From Rhinopomastus cyanomelas (Eukaryota > Chordata > Aves > Bucerotiformes > Rhinopomastidae), in NCBI GenBank assembly GCA_013400115.1, contig VXBP01002556.1:687120-751119 (forward strand): a stretch of DNA of 64,000 nucleotides, in the 5' to 3' direction. Both the position numbers and the translations under genes were made by a program. The notes under the pieces were generated by a model. It was not told the DNA's origin. It saw nothing but the letters and a program-made list of their open reading frames with translations, and searched no databases. Position 1 is the stretch's first letter, and every line of letters begins with the position of its first letter. Below are positions 1-12,849 of this stretch, piece by piece.

Positions 1-539
1 GAAGATTCCTTCAATTATGGACATAGGAACAATTGATGTTAAGGAGAAGTAACTAGCATCTCCTCATATTTAATACTCCCCAGCCGTATGCAAAGGCACA
101 ACCACCAATCAAGTTGCCATTTGTTTCAACCCATTTCCAAGATATTTTTACCTAATACAATCGTACCTACAGAACAAACCTACCACCCGCATACACTGGG
201 TATGTGCTGCTTCACTGAAGATGCCTCCAATCCATGAAAACAAGTCCATTGAGTCTTAGTTCTCAATTTGTTGTACCCTTGTTTATTTTCTCATAGTTTT
301 AATTTCTACTCTACTAAGTCTGAAGTTAAAAATAACTTTGGCTGCCAGCTCTTCCCAAGGAGGTATAGTGACCAAAAAAACCTCACTTGTTTCTCTGCCA
401 ATTTTCTTCTTTTTCAGGACATGTCCTTGGAAATATTGGTGTCCAAGGTGTCTGTACATACACACTGTGGTCTTTTCAATATATACGGAGGGCTTATAAG
501 GAAGCTAGAGACATTTTCCCAGGGTCTACAGTGACAGGA
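1..539. other. Intergenic, nothing recognised
   Basis: AT-rich unique sequence at the left edge. Short frames exist on both strands but none resembles a known protein or has splice context. No repeat family recognised. Confidence 0.5.
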
Positions 540-812
540 AAAAGGATATTGGTTTTAAACTGAACGCAGTTGGATTTACATTGCACATAAAGAAGAATTT
601 TATGATGAGGGCTGTGTGATACTAGAACAAGCAGTCCAGGGAAGTTGTGGATATCCCATGATTGGAAGTGTTCAAGGTGAAGCTTTGAGCTTTGAGCAAC
701 CTGGTCTAGTGAAAGCTGTTCCTGCCTAAGGCATGGGGTTTGGACTGGTTGATTTTGTATGTCTCTTCCAACCTTAATGTTTCTATGATTCTATGATTTC
801 ATGGTTCTATGA
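540..812 (+). mobile_element. CR1 LINE 3' end, old copy
   Basis: The sequence follows the order of a CR1 tail: a decayed 'GTTGTGGAT...CCATG...TTGGAAGTGTTCAAGG' block, 'GAGCAACCTGGTCTAGTG', 'CTCTTCCAACCTTAATG', then the terminal 8-mer run TTCTATGATTCTATGATT at about 780-800. The 3' end points right, so it is on the plus strand. It is 5'-truncated and diverged, with a duplicated AGCTTTG. Non-coding remnant. Confidence 0.85.
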
Positions 813-3800
813 CCATCAAAGATCATTTCAAACCAAACCCATTCAGTGATTCTTTGAGTGTAATGTAAAGATAAGAAAGAAAATGAGGACATAAAAGTCT
901 GCACGTATGAGTAAACCGATCAAAAGCACTTGAATGAAGAGTAAAGAAGCAGTGTCTATCAATGTGCTAGTGGTGATGTGTGACCCACTGACTCCTTTTA
1001 GTTTTTTGAATGTGTTTATTTCAGCTTGAAAGTCGTATTCTTCTTCTTAGAGGATGACAAAGTTCTCTTTAAGGTGAATTGGCCAATCTGCATTCTGTGG
1101 CTGTCACTACAGCGATTTCTTGCTCTCTGCTGATGTTTTGAGTAGGCCAAGACTACAACCGGTTACATCCTGCACAACCCCTTGGATTTCAGTAATACTG
1201 TATGGCTTATAAATTTGTGCAACCATTGGGCTCAGCTTTGTAGTCTTTTGGGAATACATGCACCAGTACAAAAGAAAACCCATTTATTTGATAGAACAAC
1301 CACTTTGGCACCTTAATAGCAATAGGAATACGACAAACCACTTGAGAAATCAGTGTCCTTGGATTTTTCTTGCACAATGGAAAGTGCCATTTTAAGTGGC
1401 ATGATTCATAACTACTCAAATTCTGTAGTTTTACAAAGAGCATTTGTATATTAACTTGGAATATGGGCTGTTAAAAATGAGTAAGTAGTGCTTAGGGTTA
1501 TTTTTATTAGAATAGATCACATTAATTAGCCCTGATATGGAGAGGAGGAGAAGTCTCTTTTGAATGCTCTACTCTGCAGTGCATTATTAATTCTTCCATT
1601 CTTTCTTCTTAAGCTCATTAGCTTTTAAATGTTATAGTTTAATGCTGAGGTGAAGCTGGAAATATCCGTTCACTCTGCCATCCATTTCAAGCCATCTCAC
1701 AGTTGCTGTCATCATGATTAATTTATATTGTGGTGGTGCCCAGGGTAGGGGTACTGTTATCACAACTTACAGTGGTGACAAATATGAAATCTTAAAAGAG
1801 ACATTTCTTTCTGCATCACATGAAATCATCTTAGGGGTAAAGGGAATTAAAGAATTAAGCAAAATTTAAGTAACTTTCACTTCCTAAATGCAAGCAGAGC
1901 GCTAGGGGAGAACATAAGCATGAGGTGGTGAGATGATGGCATATTATGACTTGTATCTGGAAAGACAACTGAAGACTGGGAGATTTTTCCTCCAGGTAGA
2001 ATGCTGTACTGTGTAACCTGTAACTCAATGCTATCTGTACTCTGACTCATTGCCAAAGAGCTAAACAGCTAAACTATTCTTTGAAAAAAGCTGGGGGAAA
2101 ATACGCAGCAACGGTCTCATAAAGTGTAATCAGACCCTCTGAAAACGTCATCTGGAAGCACATGGGGAACAAAACCAACCTTCAACATACTCCAGCAGTC
2201 TCACCTTGTGAGATGGAGGGGCCTGACTTTTAGTTCTGTAGCATCAGGGCTTGGTTCACCGGTAGCTTGAACCTTGTGCAGTGCTTTAGTCACCAAAAAT
2301 AGCCCAGAATGTAACCTACCTGTGATACAGCACCATTTTAAATTCAGTTGGTTACAGGAATGCATTAACTGAAGGAAGAGCCAGGCTGTGAGCATCTTCA
2401 TCACCTAAATGCTGATGTTTTGTGTGGAGGTTTCATGTCATACTGCCATATTGCCTGTGGAACACATGTTAGTACATAGGACATGATCGAGACAGATGAT
2501 TATTCAAGTACTCTTGCACGACTTGTGGACTGGCATACACAATATCCAATATCCCTTCAGGACCTTCAAGCTGTTACCTTCATTTTGCAAGGTACCCCTT
2601 TCATTAAGGAATTGCTAGGCTCACAGTTCAAGAAAAGATATCTCACATGAGATCACAGAACATTTTATGGCCTGAGGCTGTAAACAGTTCATTTTACACT
2701 GTTCTTTTGATGTGCACCATGCAATGAAAGTCACAGAGCTCCAGTCATCTGCCCTCCAATTTCTTAGTAATAATTTCTCAACCCACCTGTAATTCTCCCT
2801 CTGTCAAAGAAGACTCTGTTACATACACTGCAGAAAGTGGCTCACTTCACCACTGTGCTAAGAATTAAAAGCACCAGGAGTTAGGTTTAAGGAGACAGCT
2901 GAAATCTGTGAGATGTCTGAGAGCACTGTGGCCCTGCTTTTATGTGTCGGAATGTATTACTCCATGGATTATCCAGGGCAACACAGAAATATTGTCAGGC
3001 AGGTAAGGTTTCTCCCACACTGTGAAAAACATATGACTCAGTTCATGCTAATCACACAGTATTTTTGTAACAGCACGTCATAGCAATTTCTTCAGATCTT
3101 GTCAGTAATTTACCCTCCTAATCAGGTGGAGCTGCTGAAAGGGAACTCAGAATCAATAGATGTTGAAAGTCAGTGAAATCTGAAATACGAACCTAATGAT
3201 GAATCTTTTCAGCTTCACATTTTCTCCCAAGCTTTTCCCCTTTTCCCTGTCTCCAAATTTCATTTTAGAAACCTCCTTAATAGAGGCCTTTTCCAAGTGC
3301 CTTTTTGTTTGTTTGTTTGCAGAGAAAGGCATCAGCTTATAAATTAGCTTGTCTGTCTTTCCTGATGATAGTGATCATGTCTGAAGTCCAGTCTGCATGC
3401 CATAATGCACTCCACGTTTTCCACCCCCCAAACACCTGAAAACATTATAACTGCTCCTTTGGACGGCAGAAGTCATTGCTAAGCCACTCTCCATCATTTT
3501 TTCTAAGTCCTGGGGATCAGGAGATGTGCAAAGACACAGAACTATTAAAAACTGAGTCAGTGATCCTTCGTGTGTGTGGTAGGACATGTCACAGACTTGC
3601 TACTCTGTACCTGGTAACAGCACAGCTTTTCTTCCACCAGCTGGTATGCAAGCCAGGGTATCTTGCTTTCTTAAGACCCGCTCTATGTAGAAAGTAGCTG
3701 ATCACAACGAACACAGCTAAAGAGGGAACCAGCTCCAACAAATACATGAGATCTGAACACATCTTCCATTCTGAGAAGGCTGAGGATATCAGTCTTGCCC

Positions 3801-6800
3801 CCATGAAAAAATGGCCTCTAGGAGGCTGGCAATATACTACAGTACTCATCTTCCAGCTCAAGTTCAGAAACAAATCGAAATGGTGCCCCCCAGCTCAGCA
3901 ATTCAGGAACAACCTCAGTTCAGGAGCTGTGCATTGAATGTACACTCTACAGAACTCCACTTGGGATTAAAACACGATGCTGGAGTTAGGGCTTTCTGGC
4001 ACAGATAGTCTGAGTTATGTAACCCTCATGGACCATTAGGTGACACTTGAAAAAGAAAACATTGCACATATAACAATGTTCCAGGGAACAAGCTGTTCCT
4101 TCATTTATAAATTACTTTGTTAGCACAGTCCTTGAATAGTAATTATTCTCTTGTATGGAAATGTGTGTGTGTGTGTGTCTTTGCTCTGGCTCTACTTGTA
4201 GTGAGCTTCACTTCAGCTTATTTGAAATAAAAAGTTGCTGGTCTCCTGAAATTTAAAAAAATCAAGTGTGCTGCATCCTAGAGAAACACAATTATTGTTA
4301 ATTCATACAGTTAACACCATTTAAAATAAATGGAGAAACTCTACTCAATTTGTAAGTTGGGGATGTTTCTGTATCAGCAGCTAACTCAATACAGGTAAGA
4401 AAGTTTGCTGATGCAACAAGGACATGCAAGCCATGTATTTCTGAAGTCTCTTCCAGATCAGAAAATCTCTTTCTTTTAAATGTTCTATAATTCTCAGAAA
4501 TGCCAGCTTTGTTTCTGAGTCAGCCAAGACCACCCAGGTTGATTTAATCTCCAAACCCAAAGCATCTCACTGGCAATTTCCACAGCACTGAAGGAGGTCA
4601 GATGCCTTCAACAGACCAGATACTGCAAACACAGCTTCAAATATCTGGAAGATGAAATCCCATCTCAAAATCAACATCTGGATGGTTTTATTCATTACAT
4701 CAAATAATAATCTACTTCCACGAAATTCATTAAACATAGTGTTGATAACAGAATTTCATATGTAGTTGATACAACAAACCTTTGAATTTCCAGAGCACTG
4801 ACATGAATTTTTTCCCTCTCCCTCTGCCCCTGAATCTATTACCTGGTTTCATCTTGTGAAGAAATAAATTGCTGAATTATAACAACTGGGGAAAGGACAT
4901 AATTCTTAGCTTGAGGGCCAAATTCACATGACGTGTTTCTTACAAGCTTTTCCTTTATTGTATGAAACAAGTGCTCTTCCTACATCCCAGCACATCCTCT
5001 TCAAGGATTCACAGAACGGTAATTCACAACTTATTTCTCTTTATTTAGAAAACAGCTTGGAAGGACCCTCTGCCTTTTGGTTGCTGAAGAAAGTCTGCCT
5101 TTGTAGCAGAGATACTGAAATCTCTGGCTGGTACAGCTAACTGGGCATTTTAAGAGGTTTGGCTCATCTTGCTTTTGAACTGTGGTTTAATAGATTTAAT
5201 GAGCAATTTGACAAAGAATGAGGCATGAAAATTCCTCCCTCTCCCTTTCTCTCAAGCTCTTTTCTCCAGTTTTTGTTCATGTAAGTGTTGTTATATGGAA
5301 GACTCATCACAGATATGTACTCTGAGTCAAGGTTCATGTGAGTCATCGCATTAGCCACACTGCATGGTAGTAGTGGAGGTGGAAAAAGAAAAGTGAAAAC
5401 TTGAGAAACTGGAGCAGAAGGTAAAAACCCCTGAGGCACCTTAAATTCTCCAGAAGTGCTGCCAACTGGAAACACTACTGGCAATAATTTTGTCTGTCCG
5501 TGAATGCAAATAGACCTTCTGGAAAGGAAGACGTGCAAAAGGTAGTTATTTTTACTTTAATTTTAATGGGTTGGACACACTGGTTTAATAGCTATATTTG
5601 AGTGAGAAGAGTACGAGAGCTAGACAGTCGCAGATATTTGAAGCATGCTGTGCTCACAGAAAGAGCGATGCCTTTCAAAGACACCAGCTTGACAGGAGAA
5701 GCTGAAAGAAAGGGTGGAACTGCTGCATCATTTATAACAGATTTGAGATTGTGGAGCTGAATACACAGTTCTGGATGTGTTGCAGAATCTGAGCCCAGAT
5801 GGGGTATAGGGGGCTCAAAAGAGAAACGACTGCTAAAGTTCCTTTCTTAAGCTGAGGAAAAGCAATCAGAGTTTGTCAGGCTGCAAAAATAGCTGCTCAG
5901 AAGGAAAGCAGGATAGTGCAGAGTGGACTGCAAGATCAGCAAGATCCTGCAGAATGTGCAAAGGAAAAACAAACCCATAAATCCTATGAAAGGATTTGTA
6001 AAATACAAGTAAGAGAGAATCACAGGGAGAAATATTATAAACAAAGTGCAAATTTACTTTGAGAGGAGCCAGCAAGAAGCAGACATCTTTCAAAAATCTT
6101 CAGAAAAGGCAAAAATGTACTTTAAAAGATTTCTTAGCCCACTTAGAGAAGATCTGTGAGAGCTGTTCAAGATATGAGTGTATCCAGTGCATAAATGCTG
6201 CTCTGAGGACAAATAAAACTCTTCCAAATAGGATACTGGGACTCAGATAAGTGAGGCACTGTGCAGAGAAAATGCTTTATGCTGGATCAAACAGGTAAAG
6301 CTCAGATCTTACAACAGAAGGTTATTCTTTGTGACTGCAAGTCTCCTACCTGTGAAAAAAAAACAGTTAAAAGTCAAAATGTGAAGCTCTTTCTGCAAAC
6401 AGATTACCTGTTACTAAGTGGCAACAGAGTCTATATTAGGGCTAGTAACAGTCTCATCCAGCTTGAGGTGTCTGCACTTCAGGCATCTACAACAGATATC
6501 TCATCGGGTCCTTTTCCATGAAATGGAGAGGAATAAAATCTAGCTAAATCATCTGATGATTTCCCTGGGTTTTTCTGCTTTAGGATTCCATGAATTGTGC
6601 GCCCAGATCATGCAGGGTGACTGGTTCTGAAGTCTGATAAATCCCACCGAAGGTCCCAAAGACAGGGTTTGTATTTAGGAAGGCTGGAGCACCGATGTTT
6701 GCAATCATTCTCTGTCTTTCCTGTTCAGAAGGTTACAGTCCCACATATAAGTATTTTTAGGGAAATATTTCACGCTGTGTCCAGCACAGAGGTACCTGTG

Positions 6801-7723
6801 GAAGTCTGCTGCCTTGTTCATGGGCTGCACTGGACACACAGGGAGAAGTATGAAGTAGTCAGTAAGGACCTTGTGGGTTTTTACTGCTGATGTGTACCTT
6901 AGCAGTGAGGGCTAGACAGTCTCAAGGTCTGTTCAACATGACCATTTCTTCAGTTTGGCTACTCTTTCCCTCCAGTTGCTTATCACAGGCAGATAAACCT
7001 GCCTTGTCAGTAGTAATTGCCTCCGCATAAATATTTTGGACACTGAATTAATTCAAGACAGCAAATAATAACAGCACTTATCCAACTTGACAGCCACAAG
7101 AACGATTTCTGATACATTGTCAAATAGAATATAAATTAATTTGCTGTTCTGGAGTGTATCGAGCTGTTTGAGTTTCCTGGGAAAGTGAGGTCTGCAGGTC
7201 AGAGCAAAAAAGTTGTTGCTGGGAGGGCACAATAGGGCTGCCTGATGGGTTTTTGGCCTTTTTTAGGGTGAAGCTGATAAGCAAGGATTTATGGTGCATC
7301 ACTGGATAAGATGAGCTTTCCTCACATCTATGAATTAATTGGTCAGTCTGTTTCCAGAAACAGGTAATAATGAGTCACCAGATAAAGAGCCAGGTCAGCT
7401 ATTCCATAGTCTGTCATGTTTTTGAAGGTGGCATTTTGCCTCCCCAGACAAGACTCCTGCAGTTACCTTCCCCATGACTGTCTGTTGGCAGGACTGGATG
7501 AATATTGAACAAGTTGGATACAAAACTAGAATGATCTTCTTGTGTGTTCATCCTTTCAGCAAACGCACTCATGTGAACATGAACATAGACCACCGTTCGA
7601 TAAAGATGTGCATCATTTTAATCAGAAGCACGGAAGCACACAAGTGAGAGGATAGCTAACTGTTCCATCAATCTGTTCAGCAAGGCTCACAAAACCTGTG
7701 CTTGCAAAGGTGGTTAAGACATA
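813..7723. other. Intergenic, no gene seen
   Basis: About 6.9 kb of unique, AT-rich sequence. Only short simple repeats stand out: GTTT units near 3305-3320 and a GT run at 4161-4178. The longest frames (for example 5164-5538, minus) have no recognisable domain and unlikely codon use. No tRNA, rRNA or transposon recognised by eye. Confidence 0.5.
4161..4178. repeat. (GT)n microsatellite
   Basis: About nine uninterrupted TG units. Short, but a potential length polymorphism. Confidence 0.9.
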
Positions 7724-7868
7724 GAATCACAGAATGGCTCAGGTCGAAAGTGACCTCAGAGATCATCTAGTTCCAATCCTCCTTCTGTGGGCAGGGACAC
7801 TTCTCATTAGACCAGGTTGCCCAGACCCTCACCCAGCTAGTTTTTTGAACACTTCCAAGAAGAGGAGA
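7724..7868 (-). mobile_element. CR1 LINE 3' end, first part of an interrupted copy
   Basis: Read on the plus strand it starts with ATAGAATCACAGAATGGCTC, then the CR1 minus-strand signature 'GACCTCAGAGATCATCTAGTTCC', 'GGGCAGGGACACTTCTC', 'ACCAGGTTGCCCAGACCCT', and 'TTGAACACTTCCAAGA'. CR1 similarity stops near 7868 and resumes at about 8463, so this and the 8463-9360 fragment look like one insertion split by later DNA. Confidence 0.85.
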
Positions 7869-7984
7869 GATGAACTGGTGAGGTTCATCAACCCCAAGAG
7901 TGTCCATAGTCACCCCAGCCCCACCAGAGTCCCCAGCCCTCCCACACCTACACATTATACTGATGCAGCAACAGGTTAAAATCT

Positions 7985-8170
7985 TCCACGTTGATCCCGG
8001 AGGCACTGCAAGATAAGATGATGTGCAGAACAGAGAGACCAAGCTCCAGATCCAACCCCCAGGGACAAAAATACATTTAATATCAAATCCTCTTGTCAAG
8101 GACATACCAGATATTAAAATGATAAGAACAGATCCTATGCTTGATTTTAGACAAAAGGCTGAGAAGTGAC
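7985..8170 (-). pseudogene. U2 spliceosomal snRNA pseudogene, full length
   Basis: The reverse complement follows vertebrate U2 snRNA from its 5' end (GAGAAGTGAC on the plus strand corresponds to U2 GTCGCTTCTC-type start) through 'GGCTTTTGG/GGCTAAGATCAAG'-equivalent sequence, the AGAACAG...GATATT block, the Sm-site region (ATTTTTG kept), and the 3' 'GCAGTACCTCC'-equivalent near 7991-8010. The length, about 186 nt, equals mature U2 (about 187-191 nt). It is clearly decayed: the branch-point recognition GTAGTA is changed (plus strand AGATCCTATGC where AGATACTACAC is expected) and there are many substitutions. No intact snRNA promoter was recognised upstream (right side). I infer a dead retro- or duplicated copy, not a working gene. 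Confidence 0.8.
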
Positions 8171-8304
8171 CTTTTTCTAAAACAGGAACCTGGTCTCCTT
8201 TCTGCCAACTATTCAGCAGAGGCAGTAACTACCAGCAGAAAGGTGAAGCAGACAGCTAGAAACATCCTCAGCTCCACAGCAAAACTTGCCTAAAGCTCTG
8301 TGAA

Positions 8305-8420
8305 AGCCTTAAGCTGTATCTGTGTAAGAACCAGGGCTAAAGTTGGTTAGAAGGGATCTCTCTGGGCCTTGGGCTATGCCTATGTAAGAACCAGACAGTA
8401 CTAATGGAAGAGATCTCTGC
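8305..8420. repeat. Imperfect ~58-bp tandem duplication
   Basis: Two adjacent blocks share 'TGTAAGAACCAG' (8322 and 8379 regions) and 'GAAGGGATCTCTC/GAAGAGATCTCTG'. They are diverged, so the duplication is old. It lies in the segment that splits the CR1 copy, next to the U2 pseudogene. Confidence 0.6.
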
Positions 8421-8462
8421 TTGAAGATCACCAGCATTAAAACTGTGTAGCTTTACTAGATG

Positions 8463-9360
8463 ACTTGAAAACCTCCAAAAATGAAGAATTTTCTCAGGCA
8501 GCCTGTTCCAGTGCCAGTGAAAACATTTTCTCTTATGTCCAACCTTAACCACCCATATTCCAGCTCATGGCTGTTGTTATTTCTACGTATGGTGTGCTGT
8601 TACTGAAAGGAGTTTCTTTCTTCCTCTCAAGTTATATAGGCTGCAATTAGGTCACTGTTTAACCTCCTCTTCACTGCACCAAACAATCCCAGCTTTTTAA
8701 TGTCTCTTAGCTGCTGAGCATCTTTATAACTGTCTTTCAGACTCTTCCCAGTTTGTCCACCTCCCAGTTGAGCTGGAAGACCAATAACTGAGTTTTGTGA
8801 GCTACAGTTTTCACCAAAGCCAGGTAAAGGAGGCTCCTACTTGACTTTGCTTGGTTGGCCTTGCTCTTCCCTACTTGACAGATCTATGCAGTTTGCCCTC
8901 TTTCTAAGGAGACAATGCTCTACGCTGATATCAAACCTCATAGCCACCAAAACTCCCAGGTTCCATTCAACGGTTGGCCAGTCAGTTCAGCCTGCGTATT
9001 CATATTTGTAACAGTGGAGTTACTCTGCCCCAGGTGGAGCCCTTGGTATTTTTAGTTGAACTTCTTTAAACTTCTACTGGTCCCAGCCCTGAATTTATCA
9101 AGATCCCCCTGAACAGGATCTCTGCTGCTTTGCCTATCAAATGAGTCCAATTTACCCTTAACCCACTCATTTGCTGAGGGTCTATTCTACCTCATCACCC
9201 AGGTAGCCGATGAAGATAATCAACCGCTTGCGTATGCTATCCATTACTGGCTGCCCCCTGGGCACTGAGACACTGATTACTGCCCTCTGATTCTCTAAGT
9301 CCAGCCAGATTTTAATGCACCTACTAACCCGTCCATGCAGCCTGTGAGCTTTACTCTCGG
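8463..9360 (-). mobile_element. CR1 LINE, second part of an interrupted old copy
   Basis: CR1 similarity resumes with 'GAAAACCTCCA...GGCAGCCTGTTCCAGTG', then 'CTTATGTCCAACCTTAACC', 'CTGAGCATCTTTATAACTG', a block matching 'TTGAACTTC...CTCCTGGTCCCAGC...ATCAAGATCCCCCTGAACAG', 'TTGCTGAGGG', and 'AGCCGATGAAGATAATC'. At the right end the decayed RT region translates on the minus strand as KIWLDLENQRAVISVSVPRG, comparable to the CR1 KNWLDGRAQRVVVNG-type block. It is old, with stops and indels. Confidence 0.75.
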
Positions 9361-12300
9361 TTGGGGTCCTGAAGCAGACTCTGATAGTAAAGTAATCATC
9401 TGCAAAGAAAAGAAAACAGAAATGCAAAGTTTGGGTCTGTGTGATCTCTCCTGCTCTGTTACACTGGTGGAGGTGATGGTCTGCTACATGTATTTTTTCA
9501 GGGGATAAAACCTAACAGTTTTCAGATAAAGAAATCTAGATTGTAAATGGCAAGTCTTGTGTCCCTTTGGGTGGGATACCAGCACCTTCCAAAACACGTG
9601 GATGCCTTGGGAGTATCTGAGTGAAACGCCAGAGCCTTTTAAAGGGAAAAGCTTTTCTCCAAGAGCTGTCTTTTCAAAGTCTGAAATGTTCGTGAAATGC
9701 TCAAACTTGTTTTGGAACTGTCATGTTTTTTGCAAAGGTATTGATCAAAGGACAGATTTATGTTTCTCCTCCAGCTCAGCAATTTAGGTGAGCTAATTGC
9801 AAATGAATCGATGCGAGCGCGGAACATTTCCAACAGGCACATGGGAATAGCTACTCCAGCCAATAAACTGCCTTCGTAAGGATATTTACTTGGGAATAAG
9901 TATTGGAGCTTGTAAAAACTACTGTCCTATACCTCCTCAGCATGTATTAATCTGCCTTTAACTGATAGATTTATATGGCCACACTACAAAATTATCATTT
10001 TTTCATCCAGAGGTTGAATAAAGGATGGAGACACAGTAAAGGGTTTGGCGAGGAAAGTGAAGCTTTGCTTTAAACTGTGATGCCTCAAACACATCCTGTG
10101 ACTTGTCCTTAGCTCAAACATGTGGTGCTCAGCAAACCATTGACCTTCCTGCAGAGCCTTACCTCTGTTTTAAGTCACTGTAACACCTCAGTCATTTCTT
10201 CTTTGAACCTTCCAGTGGTCTGGGCAACATCATCATCCATTTTCTGAAGCAGGTGCTACAGTCTTAGTGCAGACCTCCACAGCACTTCTCCCAGTTTCAG
10301 TGTTCCCAAGAAAAGCAAATCTTTTCCTTGCTTTGTTTTAGTACCAAACCATACTACAACCCCTCCTGATCCTTTTGTAGCTCTGTTGGCACAAGAGAAG
10401 GGAAGGGTAGTTGTCATGCTCAGGACACTACACCATAGCTCTGTAAGCACAAGAGGAGGAAAGGGGAGTTGTCATGCTCAAGACACTACACCATGAATGA
10501 GAGGACATTTGAAACTAATAGAAACACTCATTTTAACCTGTAATATCTTTAAAACCTTTTTAGCTCTTCCTTCAAGGAATTTCTGTGTTCCCTAGACTGC
10601 AGATTCTGCTGTTGAACATGGCTCATTGCTTTTCAGCTCAAGAAATAAATATGGCTCCATTACTAGAAAGTTACATTAGTTTTATTAGATTGTTATTCAA
10701 CAACATTAGAAAATATTAATGTCTTTTTATGCTTCTGGGTTTTTTAATATGTTTGCCATTTTATCTAACAAGGATCATTAACACTAAGTGAATGGTTCTG
10801 TTCTCCTGCACATGTTGCTAAACAAAACATAACACTGCAGGTGTATTACACAGAACACTCTAAAAATTAAAGACCTGACATTTGAAAGCTCTCAGTACCC
10901 TCATCACTAAACATGTCCAGATTTTGACACTCTTGCAACAAATATGAGTTGAACATATTACTCTGGCAGCTGCACCATTAAGAATAATGGAGTTGTTTAC
11001 ATAGTAATGTAATAGTTGTCAGGAATACCTGCACTGATCCCTTCACGTTTGTAATAAAAGAAAACAAGAATACTAATACAGGTCCATGCTAAAATGAAAC
11101 GTGCCGTTAGACCTACGCTTCATGGCAGATTCCACTCTTCCAGACTGCTGTTGACCTCATCCTGTAGTAGCAGTAGTAGTTGTAGCACATTTGTTCTCAT
11201 CTTCACTCGAGTTTACCACAGAGGTCACACTCCATTGTGTTGTTCATCTGAGCAAGAGTGCGAGGAAGCAGACTGGTATTTAGGGCTAGGAAGGGATCTA
11301 AACAGAGTGTATGCAAATAAAAGAACCACAGTTGGAGGCACTTTATATAATGGACTGTTTTCCATTCTGTTGTCAACTGCAGAGACATTTGTCTTCTAAG
11401 GCTGCAATGATGTGATGGACCGTCGTGCTTCCATCAGGCCGAATCGTTACAGAGGCCAGGGTCTCCAGCGAGAGTGCCAGCTCTGTCCATGTTCCCTTTT
11501 CCAGCATGCAGAAGTCATATGCAGATTGATGCTGGACCTTTATTCCCTCCACTGGCTTCTCCTCATGTTGCGTGCAAGTTTTTAAGGCTCCTGTGATTAT
11601 TTCAGCAAGTATCTGCCCAGGATCCTACATCATAACTAGGACACTCAAAAATCCTTTGGCTGGAGATGACTGTATAAACCCCCAAGGATACTGGGTTTTT
11701 TCAAACTGTACCACAGGAACCAGCGAAGACATTTGTGGGTGACTTTAACCTTTAGAAAGAAACAAGCAGCAGGACATTTAAGAGAAATGTAGAACAGGGA
11801 GACATTCTTTCTGCTACAGCAAGAACAATCAGAAAATTATTACAGTGAGAAATCTGAGCTACTGTCTGGTAGATGACTGACTGTTTGTCCTTACTGTAGC
11901 TAAGGTCAAAACCTCAGCTTCATTCACCACAGAAATTATTAGAAAGGGTTTTTTGTCTGGTTCCCCTGGGTTTTACCCTTCTCCTCATTCATTGCAGTTG
12001 TCCTGTTTGAGTAGCCACTCTTTGCTCAGCCACTGTGGAAGCCCAGCACTTCACACTGGTCTGTACCACAGAAGAGGGTCAGCTCAAATGTTATCCTTAG
12101 CAGCTGAGAACTTCCTGAGCTCCTCTAATACTGCACTTCATTTTTCAGTGTAGGGTGTGCACAGTTGACTGTTTTCTCTCTGAAAGGGTTTTCATCCATG
12201 ATCAGGAGGTGACTTGACCTTTGATAAAGGCATCTAAGTGCTGTGTTTGCCAGCGGGACACAGGGTGACGCATACACTATTTTTACTCTGTGCTCTGCTA

Positions 12301-12484
12301 GGTTTCTTTCCAGTCATGGGTACATAAAAGAAAGAGAACTCATGGATTTGACTGATGTGCTTGATAATTCTTTTTAACCAGAGCTTACCAGTGCAGGTAT
12401 GTATTACAAAAACAAACACTAAACCCCAGTGTTGCTGGGGTGCTGGCAGTCCATGCAGAAACAGGCATTAGACCCCAGCTTTAA
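9361..12484. other. Intergenic, no gene seen
   Basis: Unique AT-rich sequence apart from a 58-bp tandem duplication at 10378-10493. The 101-residue frame at 11094-11399 has a serine/cysteine-rich run from a CAGTAGTAG repeat and no recognisable family; I do not consider it a gene. Confidence 0.5.
10378..10493. repeat. 58-bp tandem duplication
   Basis: Two copies beginning TAGCTCTGT (10378 and 10436) and both ending with GACACTACACCAT. They differ at several positions, mainly in the purine-rich middle (GAGAAGGGAAGGGTAG versus GAGGAGGAAAGGGGAG). Confidence 0.8.
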
Positions 12485-12745
12485 TTTGTCAGGTGTTCAT
12501 GGCTTCCAGACACTGCTGTGTTCTGATGGCACTGAGGTCAGACTGACAGATCTGTAGTTCCCTGGACATTTCCAATCCTTCTTGTACATGGGTGTCACAT
12601 TTGCTAATCTCCAATCCATTGGGACCTCCCCAAATAGCCAGGGCTGCTGCTAGAGGATGGACAATGCACATCTGCCAGCTCCTTCAGCATCTTTGGGTGT
12701 AACCCACCTGGCCCCATAGACTTGTTTATTTCTAAGTGGTAAGGA
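12485..12745 (-). mobile_element. CR1 LINE internal fragment (reverse transcriptase region)
   Basis: On the minus strand a frame reads NKSMGPGGLHPKMLKELADV, the conserved CR1 segment (K-S-M-G-P-D-G-x-H-P-x-x-L-x-E-L-A-D-V) upstream of the RT core. With frame changes it continues as SQWIGD.. and ..NVQGTTDLSV, matching the 'DWR.ANVTP..KK....GNYRPVSL' block. It is broken by frameshifts and truncated at both ends. It lies immediately left of a plus-strand CR1 fragment of the same region. Confidence 0.8.
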
Positions 12746-12849
12746 GAACAGCCTGGGAAGTAAGGAAAGAGTAAATACATGTAGATAGGGTCCAGTAAGC
12801 CATGTAATCTACTACTCCTCATGTCATATAACCTGCCTCTTCCCATGCG

